Position numbers and translations under genes: made by a program. Source: Guopingia tenuis (GTDB taxonomy: Bacteria > Bacillota > Clostridia > Christensenellales > Christensenellaceae). From it: DNA of 64,000 nt. Shown piece after piece: positions 8,509 to 16,734 of the stretch. How positions within the stretch are numbered: position 1 is the stretch's first letter; each line of letters begins with the position of its first letter. The notes below the pieces were generated by a model. It did no database searches, had not been told where the DNA came from, and saw only the letters and a list, made by a program, of their open reading frames with translations. The DNA lies in assembly GCF_014384805.1 (NCBI RefSeq), contig NZ_JACRSS010000001.1, positions 744,001 through 808,000 of the forward strand, read 5' to 3'.

Positions 8509-8730
8509 CTATTTTTCGTTTTCCAGCATTTCACGCAGCTTGTGTTCCTGCACCACCAGCCGGTCAACCACTTCATTCTGCTGGAGCACCTTTGGATCGT
8601 CGGCCAGATGCCTGTTGCTTTTCATACACTCTTCCACATAATTTTCCAGCTTAGCCCTCTCTATCTCCAGTTCATTTCTTACTTGTATAATTGTTGAGTG
8701 CAGGTCTTCATATTTTTTCATACCTTCCAT
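8509..8730 (-). CDS. Spo0E-like aspartyl-phosphate phosphatase
   Basis: 73 aa from ATG 8730, chosen because AAAGGAG lies 10 bp ahead; a longer frame to 8847 adds an unrelated hydrophobic segment. The protein is two predicted helices: an N-terminal helix ending in LENYVEE and a second starting after DPKVLQQNEVVDRLVVQ. The layout (two helices, loop with DPxVL, then a D two residues before L/I-V) matches Spo0E-family phosphatases, which remove phosphate from Spo0A and delay sporulation. The signature SQxLDxxI is degenerate here (QNEVVDRLV), with Ser replaced, so the assignment is probable rather than certain. Confidence 0.6.
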   Translation of the reverse strand: MEGMKKYEDLHSTIIQVRNELEIERAKLENYVEECMKSNRHLADDPKVLQQNEVVDRLVVQEHKLREMLENEK

Positions 8731-8993
8731 CAAACAGATGCTCCTTTCCGTTGCTGCCAACATTGATAGGGTATATGGAATAACGCAGCATTTCACCAAT
8801 AAAATACAATATAATTGTAAAGATATTATATTTTTACGAAATTCCATCTTTTTATTAATAGTATTATATCATCATTTGTGTATTTTCATATAGAGCCAAG
8901 CGAAAATGTTCACTTTTTTTTGCTTTTCACAGTAAAATATGATACTATTTGCCCATAACAACCATCGATTTAGGGAAAGAAGGTTTCGATTTT

Positions 8994-9203
8994 ATGAAGA
9001 TTTGCCCCATCTGCAAGGTAAAATATTCCGATGAAGCGGAATTCTGCGCCAAATGCAAAACAGTGCTCCAGGAAGTAAAGGAGAATCCGGAAGACGCGGC
9101 CCCCGTCAACCGCAAGGGTCTTGTAACCGCTATTCTCTCCACCATCGCCTTCATGGCCCTCGTCGCAGGCCTCTATTATCTCATCGGCCTACTGCGCGGC
9201 TGA
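8994..9203 (+). CDS. Small zinc-ribbon membrane protein
   Basis: 69 aa from the ATG of MKICPICKVKY, with a GAAAGAAGG purine tract about 10 bp upstream; an in-frame codon at 8949 is less likely. The N-terminus has a zinc-ribbon pair, CPIC (residues 4-7) and CAKC (about 18-21). One C-terminal membrane helix follows (about 46-66, ILSTIAFMALVAGLYYLIG). The arrangement suggests a single-pass protein with a cytosolic zinc ribbon. Function unknown. Its 3' end overlaps the convergent gene 9189-9563 by 15 bp. Confidence 0.7.
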   Translation: MKICPICKVKYSDEAEFCAKCKTVLQEVKENPEDAAPVNRKGLVTAILSTIAFMALVAGLYYLIGLLRG

Positions 9204-9563
9204 TGCCTGCGCATCCGGTGCATCTTCCCGCATCTCCTTGAAATTTAAACAGCCCAAAAAGTCCTCCGCTTTATAGACGGCTTTCCCGCCATCCTTTTGA
9301 AAGGTATAGATGCCGAGCTTTTCATCCATCAGCTGGTATCCTCTGGCCTGCATCGCCTCGATAAAGCGGTTTTCTTCGCCTTTTTTTACCATAAAACCGT
9401 ATTCGCCGTTGTCTACCTGTTCCGTGTTTCCCACCGCCAGAAGGACGGCGCCTTTCATCTGCAAAATGGGAAGAATATCGTCAAAAATTCCCTTTCCCGC
9501 AAAGAAAAACACAAAAATCAGCAAAACAACCACAATGATTACAATATTCCGTATCGTTTTCAT
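9189..9563 (-). CDS. Hypothetical single-pass membrane protein
   Basis: 124 aa. An N-terminal hydrophobic helix (about residues 6-23) without a lipobox cysteine anchors a small extracytoplasmic domain of mixed alpha/beta character. No known motif is seen. It is the last gene of a five-gene unit (response regulator, histidine kinase, two lipoproteins, this protein), 8 bp after its upstream neighbour, so it probably works with that sensory system. Its end overlaps the convergent zinc-ribbon gene. Confidence 0.6.
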   Translation of the reverse strand: MKTIRNIVIIVVVLLIFVFFFAGKGIFDDILPILQMKGAVLLAVGNTEQVDNGEYGFMVKKGEENRFIEAMQARGYQLMDEKLGIYTFQKDGGKAVYKAEDFLGCLNFKEMREDAPDAQASAAQ

Positions 9564-9571
9564 ATCGCAGC

Positions 9572-10531
9572 CTAGTCTGAGTAGTCAGCGCCCACAATCC
9601 GGTATCCGCCGGACTCTGTCTCCTCAAAATATAAGATCTCCTTCACTGTATTCCGTTCACCGATATCCATGGCGGCAAAATAGGCTTCGTCCGCCTCGAT
9701 TCGATAGGTATAGTCGAGCTCTGCCCAATAATAGAAGCCCCGCTCTTCCCCGACGCTCGCATATTTTTTCTGCCGGCCGACCTCAATCGTGCTCTCCTCC
9801 AAAGAAACGCGAACGCCATGGTCCTGCCACTCCTCCAGCAGGGTTTCCAGAGATTCCCGGCTGATTCCGTCTCTTTCGAGAAAATCCGGCGCCGTATATT
9901 GGCTATAAAAAGCCCACTGCGTGTCAACAAATGACGCATCGACCGGGATATTATACCGGATCAGCAAATATTGCCGGGCAATATTGGAAATTGCCGTCCG
10001 CCCTTCCTGGGAAAGCTCCTCTTTTTCGCCTGCCGGGAGGAATTCCTCCCCCTCCGGCGAGAAGTCATATCCCGCAATGCGCAGAACGCCCTCATCCTCC
10101 ATAAAATAAACGTTATAGAGAAGCGTCGTCTCCATGCCCTCTTCAAAGAAGCTCATCGAAGGGTCCTCGGGCTGGAAATGCTGAATCTGGATCCTTGCCC
10201 GTACCTGCTGAATGGTATACGCCTGCCCATCGATGGATTCTTCCCGAGTCCCCGCGTCCTCACACCATAATGCCCGGGAAATAAGTTCGTCACTTTTCGC
10301 CGCGTTTACGCCCGCGTTTTCCTCCGCATCCTGTAAATAATCCTCGAGATATGCGCTTTCATAGTATTTTTTAGCAAATTCTGTTGTTTCGTCTGCACGG
10401 AATTCCCGGTAGTCCACGTTCCAGAGCAGGCCGATAAATTCTTCGGAGACGGCATAGAGATCCGTCTCTTCCCGGGCGCATCCCGCCAGCAGGGCCGGCA
10501 GAAAAAGGATAAAAAGCATGAGGGACCGCAT
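9572..10531 (-). CDS. Predicted lipoprotein in a two-component operon
   Basis: 319 aa from the ATG of MRSLMLFILFL; an ATG four codons upstream (10543) is the main alternative. The first 18 residues form a lipoprotein signal with lipobox LLAGC, so the mature protein would be anchored outside the membrane. The rest is acidic and soluble, with no domain I can name. The gene lies 62 bp after another lipoprotein gene and 8 bp before a membrane protein gene. Its role is probably tied to the histidine kinase encoded upstream, as ligand binder or output; this is inferred from position only. Confidence 0.7.
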   Translation of the reverse strand: MRSLMLFILFLPALLAGCAREETDLYAVSEEFIGLLWNVDYREFRADETTEFAKKYYESAYLEDYLQDAEENAGVNAAKSDELISRALWCEDAGTREESIDGQAYTIQQVRARIQIQHFQPEDPSMSFFEEGMETTLLYNVYFMEDEGVLRIAGYDFSPEGEEFLPAGEKEELSQEGRTAISNIARQYLLIRYNIPVDASFVDTQWAFYSQYTAPDFLERDGISRESLETLLEEWQDHGVRVSLEESTIEVGRQKKYASVGEERGFYYWAELDYTYRIEADEAYFAAMDIGERNTVKEILYFEETESGGYRIVGADYSD

Positions 10532-10593
10532 TCGTCCCCTCATGCCCCTGCATTTTTGTCCATGTTCGTTCCAGTACTTCAAAGATCCGACTC

Positions 10594-11679
10594 CTATTCT
10601 GCGAATTCCAGCACCGTCGTCATCTGCGTCCGTTTCCCGGTTTTCGACGTCTCCGCATGCTGAATCCATATTTTATTTCCCTCGGTATTCAGAAGAAAGC
10701 CGCGGACATCCGCCCGGATATCCACAAGGATGCCTCTTCCCTTGAACACATCCCGCATGAAAATCCGCACGGCCGTACCCTCCCGAACCGAATATGCCAG
10801 CCTTCCGCTGCTCTGGCTCAGGCAAAAATCCTCCACATGCGCCGCAATTGTGCTCTGTGTGTTAGTCGCCAGGTCAAAGGAGCACAGACTGCCTTCTTCA
10901 TTGATATAGTATATCTTTTCGCTGCCGGCCGATACCTTTCGGGCGGAAATTCCCAAAATCACAGGCTCCACCTCTTCCTCCAGGTTTTTCAGCAACACAT
11001 AGGCTCTAGTTCCATCGCTCACCAGCGCCACCAGTTGCCTCTCGCCCATGAGAAAGGCCGATTCGACACTGGCATTTTCCAGATACGGCTGGACATAGGC
11101 GGGAATCGCGCTGCGTAGATCCAACGTCTCAAAAGTCAAGTCCTCCGGTTCCAGAACGCAAAGAAGCAGGGAATCCCCTTCCCGCACGACATAGGCAGGC
11201 TTTCCCTGCCCCTTAGCCGCACTCCCATAGGTTAAAATATCCTGGGTTTTATAAGACGCCACCCAACGCACCCGGCGGCTTGCCAGATTCATGACGCCAA
11301 TATCCGTGGAATCCCCGCGCACGGCCTCGATCAGTACATCCCGCCCGGCATTGAGGAGAGAAGCCCCGGATATTTCCCCAAAAGCTCCCGCCGGCATAAC
11401 GCTCTGCATCTTTCCGGTTTTGTAATCCATGAGCTGGAGACTGGTTTTCTGTTCCTTCTTTTCCAACACGACCAGCGCATTGGTGTTGCTGAATCCCAGA
11501 TACCGCCGATATCCCTTATCCGCCTTTTCCTCATTATCGTAAACGTTTTCTACTTCCATCCGCCCAGCATCCATCGTTTCTTCCACAACCACCGTCCGCA
11601 CCTGCGGCGAATTGCAGGCGGTTAATGCTAGAAGCATCAGCCCGGCAGCGAAAACCCGGGCAGCCTTTATGGTTTTCAT
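10594..11679 (-). CDS. Predicted lipoprotein with beta-propeller-like repeats
   Basis: 361 aa from the ATG of MKTIKAARVF, with GAGGAGG nine bases ahead. The signal peptide ends in lipobox LTAC. The mature part is a run of short beta-strand segments with recurring patterns such as YLGFSNTNALVVL, IYYINEEGSLCSFDL and LAYSVREGTAVRIF, suggesting a propeller-like fold. No enzymatic motif is seen. The start lies 1 bp after the histidine kinase stop, so the two are translationally coupled. Together with 9572-10531 it gives this two-component system two surface lipoproteins. Confidence 0.72.
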   Translation of the reverse strand: MKTIKAARVFAAGLMLLALTACNSPQVRTVVVEETMDAGRMEVENVYDNEEKADKGYRRYLGFSNTNALVVLEKKEQKTSLQLMDYKTGKMQSVMPAGAFGEISGASLLNAGRDVLIEAVRGDSTDIGVMNLASRRVRWVASYKTQDILTYGSAAKGQGKPAYVVREGDSLLLCVLEPEDLTFETLDLRSAIPAYVQPYLENASVESAFLMGERQLVALVSDGTRAYVLLKNLEEEVEPVILGISARKVSAGSEKIYYINEEGSLCSFDLATNTQSTIAAHVEDFCLSQSSGRLAYSVREGTAVRIFMRDVFKGRGILVDIRADVRGFLLNTEGNKIWIQHAETSKTGKRTQMTTVLEFAE

Positions 11680-11680
11680 A

Positions 11681-13141
11681 TTATTGGCCCTCCTCATTCG
11701 AATGATTCAAAAAGGTCATTTGAAAGCACAAGCGGCCTTCCTCCAAAAAAGCCTCCATCTCTCCCTGGTGCAGGTCCATGATGTTGCGGCAGATGGTCAG
11801 CCCCAGGCCCACAGAGCCCCGCTCTCGCTGGGCCTCCTTCTGCCGGTAAAAGGGCAGAAAGAACTTTTGAATCTCCGCCATATTCACCGAATCGTCTACG
11901 GCGTTGCATATCCGCACCACTACAGCCTTTTTCTCCAGACGAACCCGGACATGAATAGGTTCATGAGGCACGCCGTATTTCATGGCATTATCCAGCAAAT
12001 TCACAAAAAGCTGCCGGAGTTTTTCTTCCTCTCCCATTACCATAGCTTCCCTTGGCAGATCCAGAAGAATCTCCGCTCCATAGCGGCGGGCGCGGATCTT
12101 CATGGACTGGGCAATGCGCATCAGCAGACCGCTCACGTCCACAGGCGCCAGCGGCTGCTCTGGTTTTCCCGTCTCCCGGGAGATTTCCAGCAATGTTTCC
12201 ACCATATCCTTAAGCCGCCGCGTCTCTCCAATGATCTCCTTCAGTCCGCGTGCGTTAAACTCCGTGTCCTCCATTCCAGTCTGCTCCATCATCTCCGCAT
12301 ATCCCAGGATGATGGTCAGCGGGGTCTTCAGCTCATGGGTGACCCGGTCATAAAAATCCTTTCTGTATTCCAGCATCCGGCGCAGATTTGCCTTTTCCCG
12401 CTGGATAATGGCGAACTGGTCGCGGATGGTGGCCGCCATGGCGTTATAGGATTCCGTCAATTCCCCGATTTCATCCTTGCGCGTCACAGGCAGCAGGGAC
12501 AGCCTTTCCGGGTTCTCCTGCATGGTGACAATCGAGCGGCGAAGGCCGCGGATCGGAGCGATAATGTTGGCATTGATCACCAAAAAGAGAATGAGTACCA
12601 CCAGAAAAATGCCCGCCGAGCTTCCTGCCACAATCCGGCTGATGTATTCCCCGTTTTCAAAGAGCGGGGTATAGTCGCCCACAATGCGCATGATGCCGAT
12701 GGTCTTCTCAGAAATTTCAATGGGAAAAGAGAGATACACCATTTTCTTTTCGCCATTCACAATCGAAAATGCGTTTTTCCCTTCCAGAGCATATTGCAGA
12801 TCCTGGGCAGACGCATCCACATTTCCGTGAACCGAGCTATAGATCAACTCACCGCCAGGCGAATACATTTCCAGATCCCGGCCAAAAATCGTCCGCAGAT
12901 CCCCGGCACTCTGCCGGGCAAAAATCCGGAAATTCTCCTCATTTGCCGACCGACTCTGACTGAGAAGGGCCCGTGCCACATAGGTTTCGCAGCTGTTGCG
13001 GTATTCCAGAAGGTTCTGCCGAATGCTCTTTTCGTTGTTGGAACCGATAACCCCCGACACGACGAATTGCAGCAGCAGGAAGGCCGGAAGGATGATTGCC
13101 GCATACCACAGCAGCATTTTTTTGACAAGGCCAATTCTCAC
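11681..13141 (-). CDS. Sensor histidine kinase
   Basis: 486 aa. Two membrane helices (about residues 8-32 and 169-190) flank an extracytoplasmic sensor of about 135 residues. A HAMP region (about 191-245) follows. The HisKA phosphoacceptor is His269 in VTHELKTPLT. The ATPase domain has N-box LLDNAMKYG and G-box GSVGLGLTICRN. It should autophosphorylate and pass phosphate to the regulator encoded immediately upstream (4-bp overlap). The signal is unknown; coupling to two lipoprotein genes suggests an envelope or extracellular cue. Confidence 0.95.
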   Translation of the reverse strand: MRIGLVKKMLLWYAAIILPAFLLLQFVVSGVIGSNNEKSIRQNLLEYRNSCETYVARALLSQSRSANEENFRIFARQSAGDLRTIFGRDLEMYSPGGELIYSSVHGNVDASAQDLQYALEGKNAFSIVNGEKKMVYLSFPIEISEKTIGIMRIVGDYTPLFENGEYISRIVAGSSAGIFLVVLILFLVINANIIAPIRGLRRSIVTMQENPERLSLLPVTRKDEIGELTESYNAMAATIRDQFAIIQREKANLRRMLEYRKDFYDRVTHELKTPLTIILGYAEMMEQTGMEDTEFNARGLKEIIGETRRLKDMVETLLEISRETGKPEQPLAPVDVSGLLMRIAQSMKIRARRYGAEILLDLPREAMVMGEEEKLRQLFVNLLDNAMKYGVPHEPIHVRVRLEKKAVVVRICNAVDDSVNMAEIQKFFLPFYRQKEAQRERGSVGLGLTICRNIMDLHQGEMEAFLEEGRLCFQMTFLNHSNEEGQ

Positions 13142-13824
13142 TGGGCTTCTTCCTCTGCCACTTTATATCCCACGCCGAAAACCGTGCGGATAAAGCGGTC
13201 GTCCTGCAATTTTTTCCGGAGGCGCTGGATATGGATATCGACCGTCCGCGTATCTCCCATATATTCAAATTCCCAGACCTTTTCCAAAAGCTCGCTTCTT
13301 GTGAACACGCGGCCGGGACTGCGCATCAGAATTTCCAGCAGGGCAAACTCCTTGGGCGTCAGTTCGACCCTCCGTTCTCCTTTATAGACCTCATGCCTCC
13401 CCAGATCCATGACGGTATCCGCCACCCGCAGCGTTCCTCCCTCGTTCTCCCCGCCCCGGGTCCGCTCGATGCGCCGCAGGATGGATTTGACCCGCAGGAT
13501 GACCTCCCGGATGTCAAAGGGCTTGGTGACATAGTCGTCAGCGCCGTATTCCAGGCCGATCAGCTTATCCACCTGGTCGTTTCTGGCGGAAAGGATAATG
13601 ATGGGAATATTCTTCTCGCCCGTCACAAACCGGCAGATATCCAGCCCATCCATATCCGGAAGCATAAGGTCCAGCAGGATCACATCCGGCGGGGCCGCCT
13701 CGATCTTTGAAAGCCCTTCTTTGCCTGTCAGCGCCATCTGCGCCGTGAAACCCTCTTTTTCCAATCCATATTTCAAGAGCTCCGCGATAGCGCGCTCATC
13801 TTCAATCAGCAGTATATTAGCCAT
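13138..13824 (-). CDS. OmpR/PhoB-family response regulator
   Basis: 228 aa. The receiver domain (residues 3-118) has the acidic pocket at E8-D9, phosphoacceptor Asp52 in LLDLMLPDMDG, and Lys101 in VTKPFD. The C-terminal winged helix (about 130-226) contains LTPKEFALLEILM and RTVDIHIQRLRKKL, typical of PhoB-type DNA binding. It heads the operon of kinase, two lipoproteins and a membrane protein. The 464 bp upstream hold a hairpin and a small open frame that could form a leader. Confidence 0.96.
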   Translation of the reverse strand: MANILLIEDERAIAELLKYGLEKEGFTAQMALTGKEGLSKIEAAPPDVILLDLMLPDMDGLDICRFVTGEKNIPIIILSARNDQVDKLIGLEYGADDYVTKPFDIREVILRVKSILRRIERTRGGENEGGTLRVADTVMDLGRHEVYKGERRVELTPKEFALLEILMRSPGRVFTRSELLEKVWEFEYMGDTRTVDIHIQRLRKKLQDDRFIRTVFGVGYKVAEEEAQ

Positions 13825-13969
13825 AAGTCCTCTCCGTCATACCGGGCCGCCGTTTTTTTCCCTTTGGGAAAACGCGCCCTTTCTTTTGAAATTATAGCAT
13901 ATTTCCTCGGGGAGCGTTGTAACAAATATGTTGCTATATCCGTCGGTTCTTGTTTTTTTAAAAGGAACA

Positions 13970-14001
13970 GCCGCCTGATCGCTCAAGCGGCTGCCAAAAA
14001 A
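13970..14001 (-). terminator. Hairpin upstream of the response-regulator operon
   Basis: A perfect inverted repeat CAGCCGC ... GCGGCTG (13970-13995) lies between A/T-rich flanks. On the minus strand it is followed by TTCCTTTT then an A run. It could end a short minus-strand transcript and act as an attenuator before the regulator gene. The T tract is imperfect, so terminator function is tentative. Confidence 0.4.
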
Positions 14002-14029
14002 ATAAAAGGGTGGGGATTGACTTTGCAGG

Positions 14030-14119
14030 TTACTTATCGCAACCTACGGTGATATTGTACTCGAATCCATAGAGCAATGCAATCCATTGATTCTTGCAAA
14101 ATCCGTCATTATTATTCAT
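14030..14119 (-). other. Possible 29-codon leader peptide or small protein
   Basis: An ATG-initiated frame of 29 codons (starts MNNNDGFCKN, ends TVGCDK) stops 29 bp before the hairpin at 13970-13995 and about 200 bp ahead of the response-regulator gene. No clear ribosome binding site is visible upstream, and the region is A/T-rich, so the case rests on position and composition. Apart from this, 13825-14288 shows only a weak sporulation-type promoter candidate for the rightward DUF421 gene. Confidence 0.2.
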
Positions 14120-14211
14120 TATTCTATTAAATTCTGTTTTATTTTAAATTAAATCTCTATTTCTTTGTTTTTATCATTTTTTCTATCAATATATATCGAT
14201 TTTGATTTTCC

Positions 14212-14240
14212 GCATATTTTTTTCTGCTTCTGCCAGAATA
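14212..14240 (+). promoter_or_regulatory. Candidate forespore-type (sigma-F/G-like) promoter for DUF421 gene
   Basis: GCATA (14212-14216) and CAGAATA (14234-14240) are separated by 17 bp, resembling the forespore sigma-G pattern (G-ATA and CATnnTA) with one mismatch. The start codon lies about 50 bp downstream. DUF421 genes in spore formers are often forespore-expressed, which fits, but the match is weak. Confidence 0.25.
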
Positions 14241-14288
14241 GGAATGTGGAATCGCATCCAAAATCCGGGAAGTGAGGAGCAAAAGGGT

Positions 14289-14999
14289 TTGTTTAACATC
14301 ATTATTAAAACAGTTATCGTCTATGTTCTCATCGTTTTTTCCATGCGGCTGATGGGCAAAAAGCAGGCGGGGCAGCTTCAGCCCTATGAACTGGTTATCA
14401 CGCTCATCATTGCCGAAGTGGCCTCCACGCCCATGGACAGCCCGGGAACGCCTCTTTTATATGGCCTGGTCCCTGCCATCACCCTGCTCCTGATCTATTA
14501 TTTTTTTTCCTTTCTCTGCCTGAAAAGCAAACATGTCCGCCTGCTGCTCTGCGGCAAACCCAACATCCTGATTCATAACGGCAAGCTGCTGGTGCGTGAG
14601 ATCCGGAAAATCGGATACAGCTTAAACGATCTGACCGAACAGCTGCGTATCTCGGGGAATACGAATATCGCCAACATCCATTATGCCATTCTGGAGACCA
14701 ACGGGCAGCTGAGCGTTCTGCCCTATGCCGCCTTCTGTCCCGTCACTCCCAACGACATGGCCCTTGATATCCACGAAGAAACCATGTGCTCGGCCCTGAT
14801 CCTGGATGGAAAGTTCCATGAGCAGGGCATGCAGCGGCTGCATGCCGACGAAAAAAAGGTCGTCAAGTTTTTGCATACCATGGGGTTTAATGATTACCGC
14901 AGGGTGTTTATCTTCACCCTCTCGGATACCGGCGATGTATTTATCCAGGATCGGGACGAAAATGTGAAATCCCTCAAGCTGCCCACAGGAGGAATCTAA
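14289..14999 (+). CDS. DUF421 (YetF-type) membrane protein
   Basis: 236 aa from a TTG start at 14289, chosen because GAGGAG lies 9 bp upstream and this gives the usual family length; no ATG fits. Three membrane helices (about residues 3-23, 34-50 and 57-78) are followed by a cytosolic DUF421 domain with KQAGQLQPYELV, PNILIHNGKLL and GQLSVLPYA. The family occurs in spore formers, where members are linked to spore or envelope properties; the biochemical role is unknown. It abuts the DUF4363 gene with no gap, a pairing seen in Clostridia. Confidence 0.85.
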   Translation: MFNIIIKTVIVYVLIVFSMRLMGKKQAGQLQPYELVITLIIAEVASTPMDSPGTPLLYGLVPAITLLLIYYFFSFLCLKSKHVRLLLCGKPNILIHNGKLLVREIRKIGYSLNDLTEQLRISGNTNIANIHYAILETNGQLSVLPYAAFCPVTPNDMALDIHEETMCSALILDGKFHEQGMQRLHADEKKVVKFLHTMGFNDYRRVFIFTLSDTGDVFIQDRDENVKSLKLPTGGI

Positions 15000-15380
15000 A
15001 TGCTGAAAAAAATCATGATTTTTGCCATGTTCATCCTGCTCATTCTCGGCGCTCTTCTCCAAAATGCCTATTTAGAGGAGACTTTCGCCTCCCTCTCTTC
15101 CCAGGTGGCCGCCGTGGAAGAGGCTTTTACGGCAGGCGACCATTCCGCGGCCCGCTCACGGATGGAGGAGCTGACAGCCAGCTGGGACCAGGCCCAGGCC
15201 GCCCTCTCTTCACTTCTGCAGCACGAAGAGATCGATAACATCAAAGCGGAGATGCTGGGGCTGGCGGCCCTTGTGGATACAGACGACCGGGACGACTTTT
15301 TTGTCACGTCCGCCCGGCTCCAATACTATCTGGAGCACATTCCCAACACCGACCGGGTCTGTCTGGAAAATATTCTATAG
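15000..15380 (+). CDS. DUF4363 family protein
   Basis: 126 aa. An N-terminal hydrophobic segment (about residues 5-22, IMIFAMFILLILGALL) anchors a helical domain of paired antiparallel helices (VAAVEEAFTAGDHSAA, ASWDQAQAALSSLL, DDFFVTSARLQYYLEHI). This plan matches the DUF4363 family. The ATG directly follows the stop of the DUF421 gene, so both proteins are probably made from one transcript and act together at the membrane. No enzymatic residues are apparent. Confidence 0.8.
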   Translation: MLKKIMIFAMFILLILGALLQNAYLEETFASLSSQVAAVEEAFTAGDHSAARSRMEELTASWDQAQAALSSLLQHEEIDNIKAEMLGLAALVDTDDRDDFFVTSARLQYYLEHIPNTDRVCLENIL

Positions 15381-15421
15381 CATGCCGCCCATCCCCCAAG
15401 CCCTGAGCCCCTTTGCCGGCA

Positions 15422-15445
15422 TAAAAAAACCGGCCGGTGGGCCGG
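15422..15445 (-). terminator. Rho-independent terminator after the 15461-16069 lipoprotein gene
   Basis: Minus strand: CCGGCC, four-base loop, GGCCGG (15445-15430) followed by TTTTTTTAT. It lies 16 bp past the stop codon and closes the leftward transcript carrying the yicC-to-thiN cluster and this lipoprotein. Confidence 0.88.
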
Positions 15446-15460
15446 GGAGGGGACAAACGG

Positions 15461-16069
15461 TCATTTCGACAGAGTCAGGCTGTCCATGACGCCGTCCAGA
15501 ATTTCATTTTCCGTCTCGTCAATATAGGCCAGCAGGAACACATAGCCGCAGTCATCCATGGGGAGGATAAACTGCCTGCAATAGATGGCATAGATCTCCT
15601 GGGCGTCGTTAGTGAAATCCACCTGATAGGTCACCACTGCCATTTCCCGGCTGCCGATGTTCTGCCGCTCCAGCGCAACATTTTTGGCCTCCTGCTGCCC
15701 AAAACTCTCCGCTGCCGCCTGGGCATATGCCTGGGCCTGCTCTTCTGTGATATCCGAGACGCGGCTTCCCTTCATTTCGTCGCTGCGGAGAACGCTCAGG
15801 CTGGAGCTGACCAGGCTGTCGTTCACCGGAACGGCAATATCCAAAAATACCTGGTCGGAAACGATGGTCCCTTCTTTGACATTCTCGCTAAGGGTTGACG
15901 GATACTCCAGGGTAAAGCTCCCGCAGTCCATCCGAATGGTGTCGCCCGAAAGCGTATATGTCGGGTCTCTCTTTTCTCCCGGCGCTGCAATGGATTTTGT
16001 ATCCGAACACCCGAAAAGCAGCCCTCCCAGCAGAACCGCCGCCAAAAGCAGGCATATCCCTCGTTTCAT
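15461..16069 (-). CDS. Predicted lipoprotein
   Basis: 202 aa. A strong lipoprotein signal (MKRGICLLLAAVLLGG, lipobox LFGC at about residues 18-21) precedes a soluble domain rich in beta-strand segments, with IRMDCGSFTLEYPSTL near the start and ETENEILDGVMDSLTLS at the end. The C-terminal pattern resembles small surface domains built like PsbP/DUF1795-type folds, but I cannot name the family. It follows thiN by 26 bp and is closed by a terminator, so it is the last gene of the long leftward cluster. Confidence 0.7.
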   Translation of the reverse strand: MKRGICLLLAAVLLGGLLFGCSDTKSIAAPGEKRDPTYTLSGDTIRMDCGSFTLEYPSTLSENVKEGTIVSDQVFLDIAVPVNDSLVSSSLSVLRSDEMKGSRVSDITEEQAQAYAQAAAESFGQQEAKNVALERQNIGSREMAVVTYQVDFTNDAQEIYAIYCRQFILPMDDCGYVFLLAYIDETENEILDGVMDSLTLSK

Positions 16070-16095
16070 CCCATTTTCCCTCGTTTCTTCCTTTG

Positions 16096-16734
16096 CTATG
16101 CCTTGCGGCTCCGAAGGACCAAAACGCGCCCCTCCACAAACATTCCGACCCTTTCCCGCTCCAGGCGGTTGCTCACGCCCGTGAACGTGTCGGTTAGAGC
16201 CAGATGGTTCAGGGGATATTTCATGCCGCCGTCCTTCAGTGTCACAACGGCGTTCCCCATAAAAGGCATGATGGAGACCGTTTCCCCCACACTGCCGCAG
16301 ATCTCCGCATCCCCCTGCGCCAGATAGATCTCCGTATGCGCATCCAGCATGCGGGCAGGAATGCCCCGGTTTTGCAGATAGGCCAGGACATGGAAGTTGG
16401 CCAGTGTGTGATCCAGCCGCTCCCCGCCGGTTCCGCCGAACAGAACGACTTCACTGGCCCCATGCTGCGCCGCATATTCCGCCGCCAGCATCGTGTCGGT
16501 ATCGTCCTTTTCCACCGGCACGGTCACGGTTTTTACATGCTTTCCCAAAAAGAGATCCACCGTTCTCTTTCCCGTGGAATCAAAATCGCCCACCATCACT
16601 TCCGGCGTATAACCAAAGGCCCGCAGCCATTCCAGGCCGCTGTCTGCCGCAATGACCAACCCCGCCTTCTCTGCAAACCACAAGAATTCTTCCCGCTCCG
16701 GCGGCTCCCCGCCGGCGGCAATTACCGCGAGCAT
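16096..16734 (-). CDS. thiN: Thiamine diphosphokinase
   Basis: 212 aa from the ATG of MLAVIAAGGEPP, which overlaps the rpe stop by 13 bp. It transfers pyrophosphate from ATP to thiamine to make thiamine diphosphate, the cofactor also used by the oxidoreductase at 1-2.2 kb. Family motifs are AADSGLEWLRAFGY, VGDFDST, EKDDTDTMLA (paired acidic residues for metal-ATP) and GGTGGERLDHTLAN. Last enzyme of the conserved gmk-to-thiN cluster; in Bacillus the equivalent gene (yloS) has the same position after rpe. Confidence 0.95.
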   Translation of the reverse strand: MLAVIAAGGEPPEREEFLWFAEKAGLVIAADSGLEWLRAFGYTPEVMVGDFDSTGKRTVDLFLGKHVKTVTVPVEKDDTDTMLAAEYAAQHGASEVVLFGGTGGERLDHTLANFHVLAYLQNRGIPARMLDAHTEIYLAQGDAEICGSVGETVSIMPFMGNAVVTLKDGGMKYPLNHLALTDTFTGVSNRLERERVGMFVEGRVLVLRSRKA

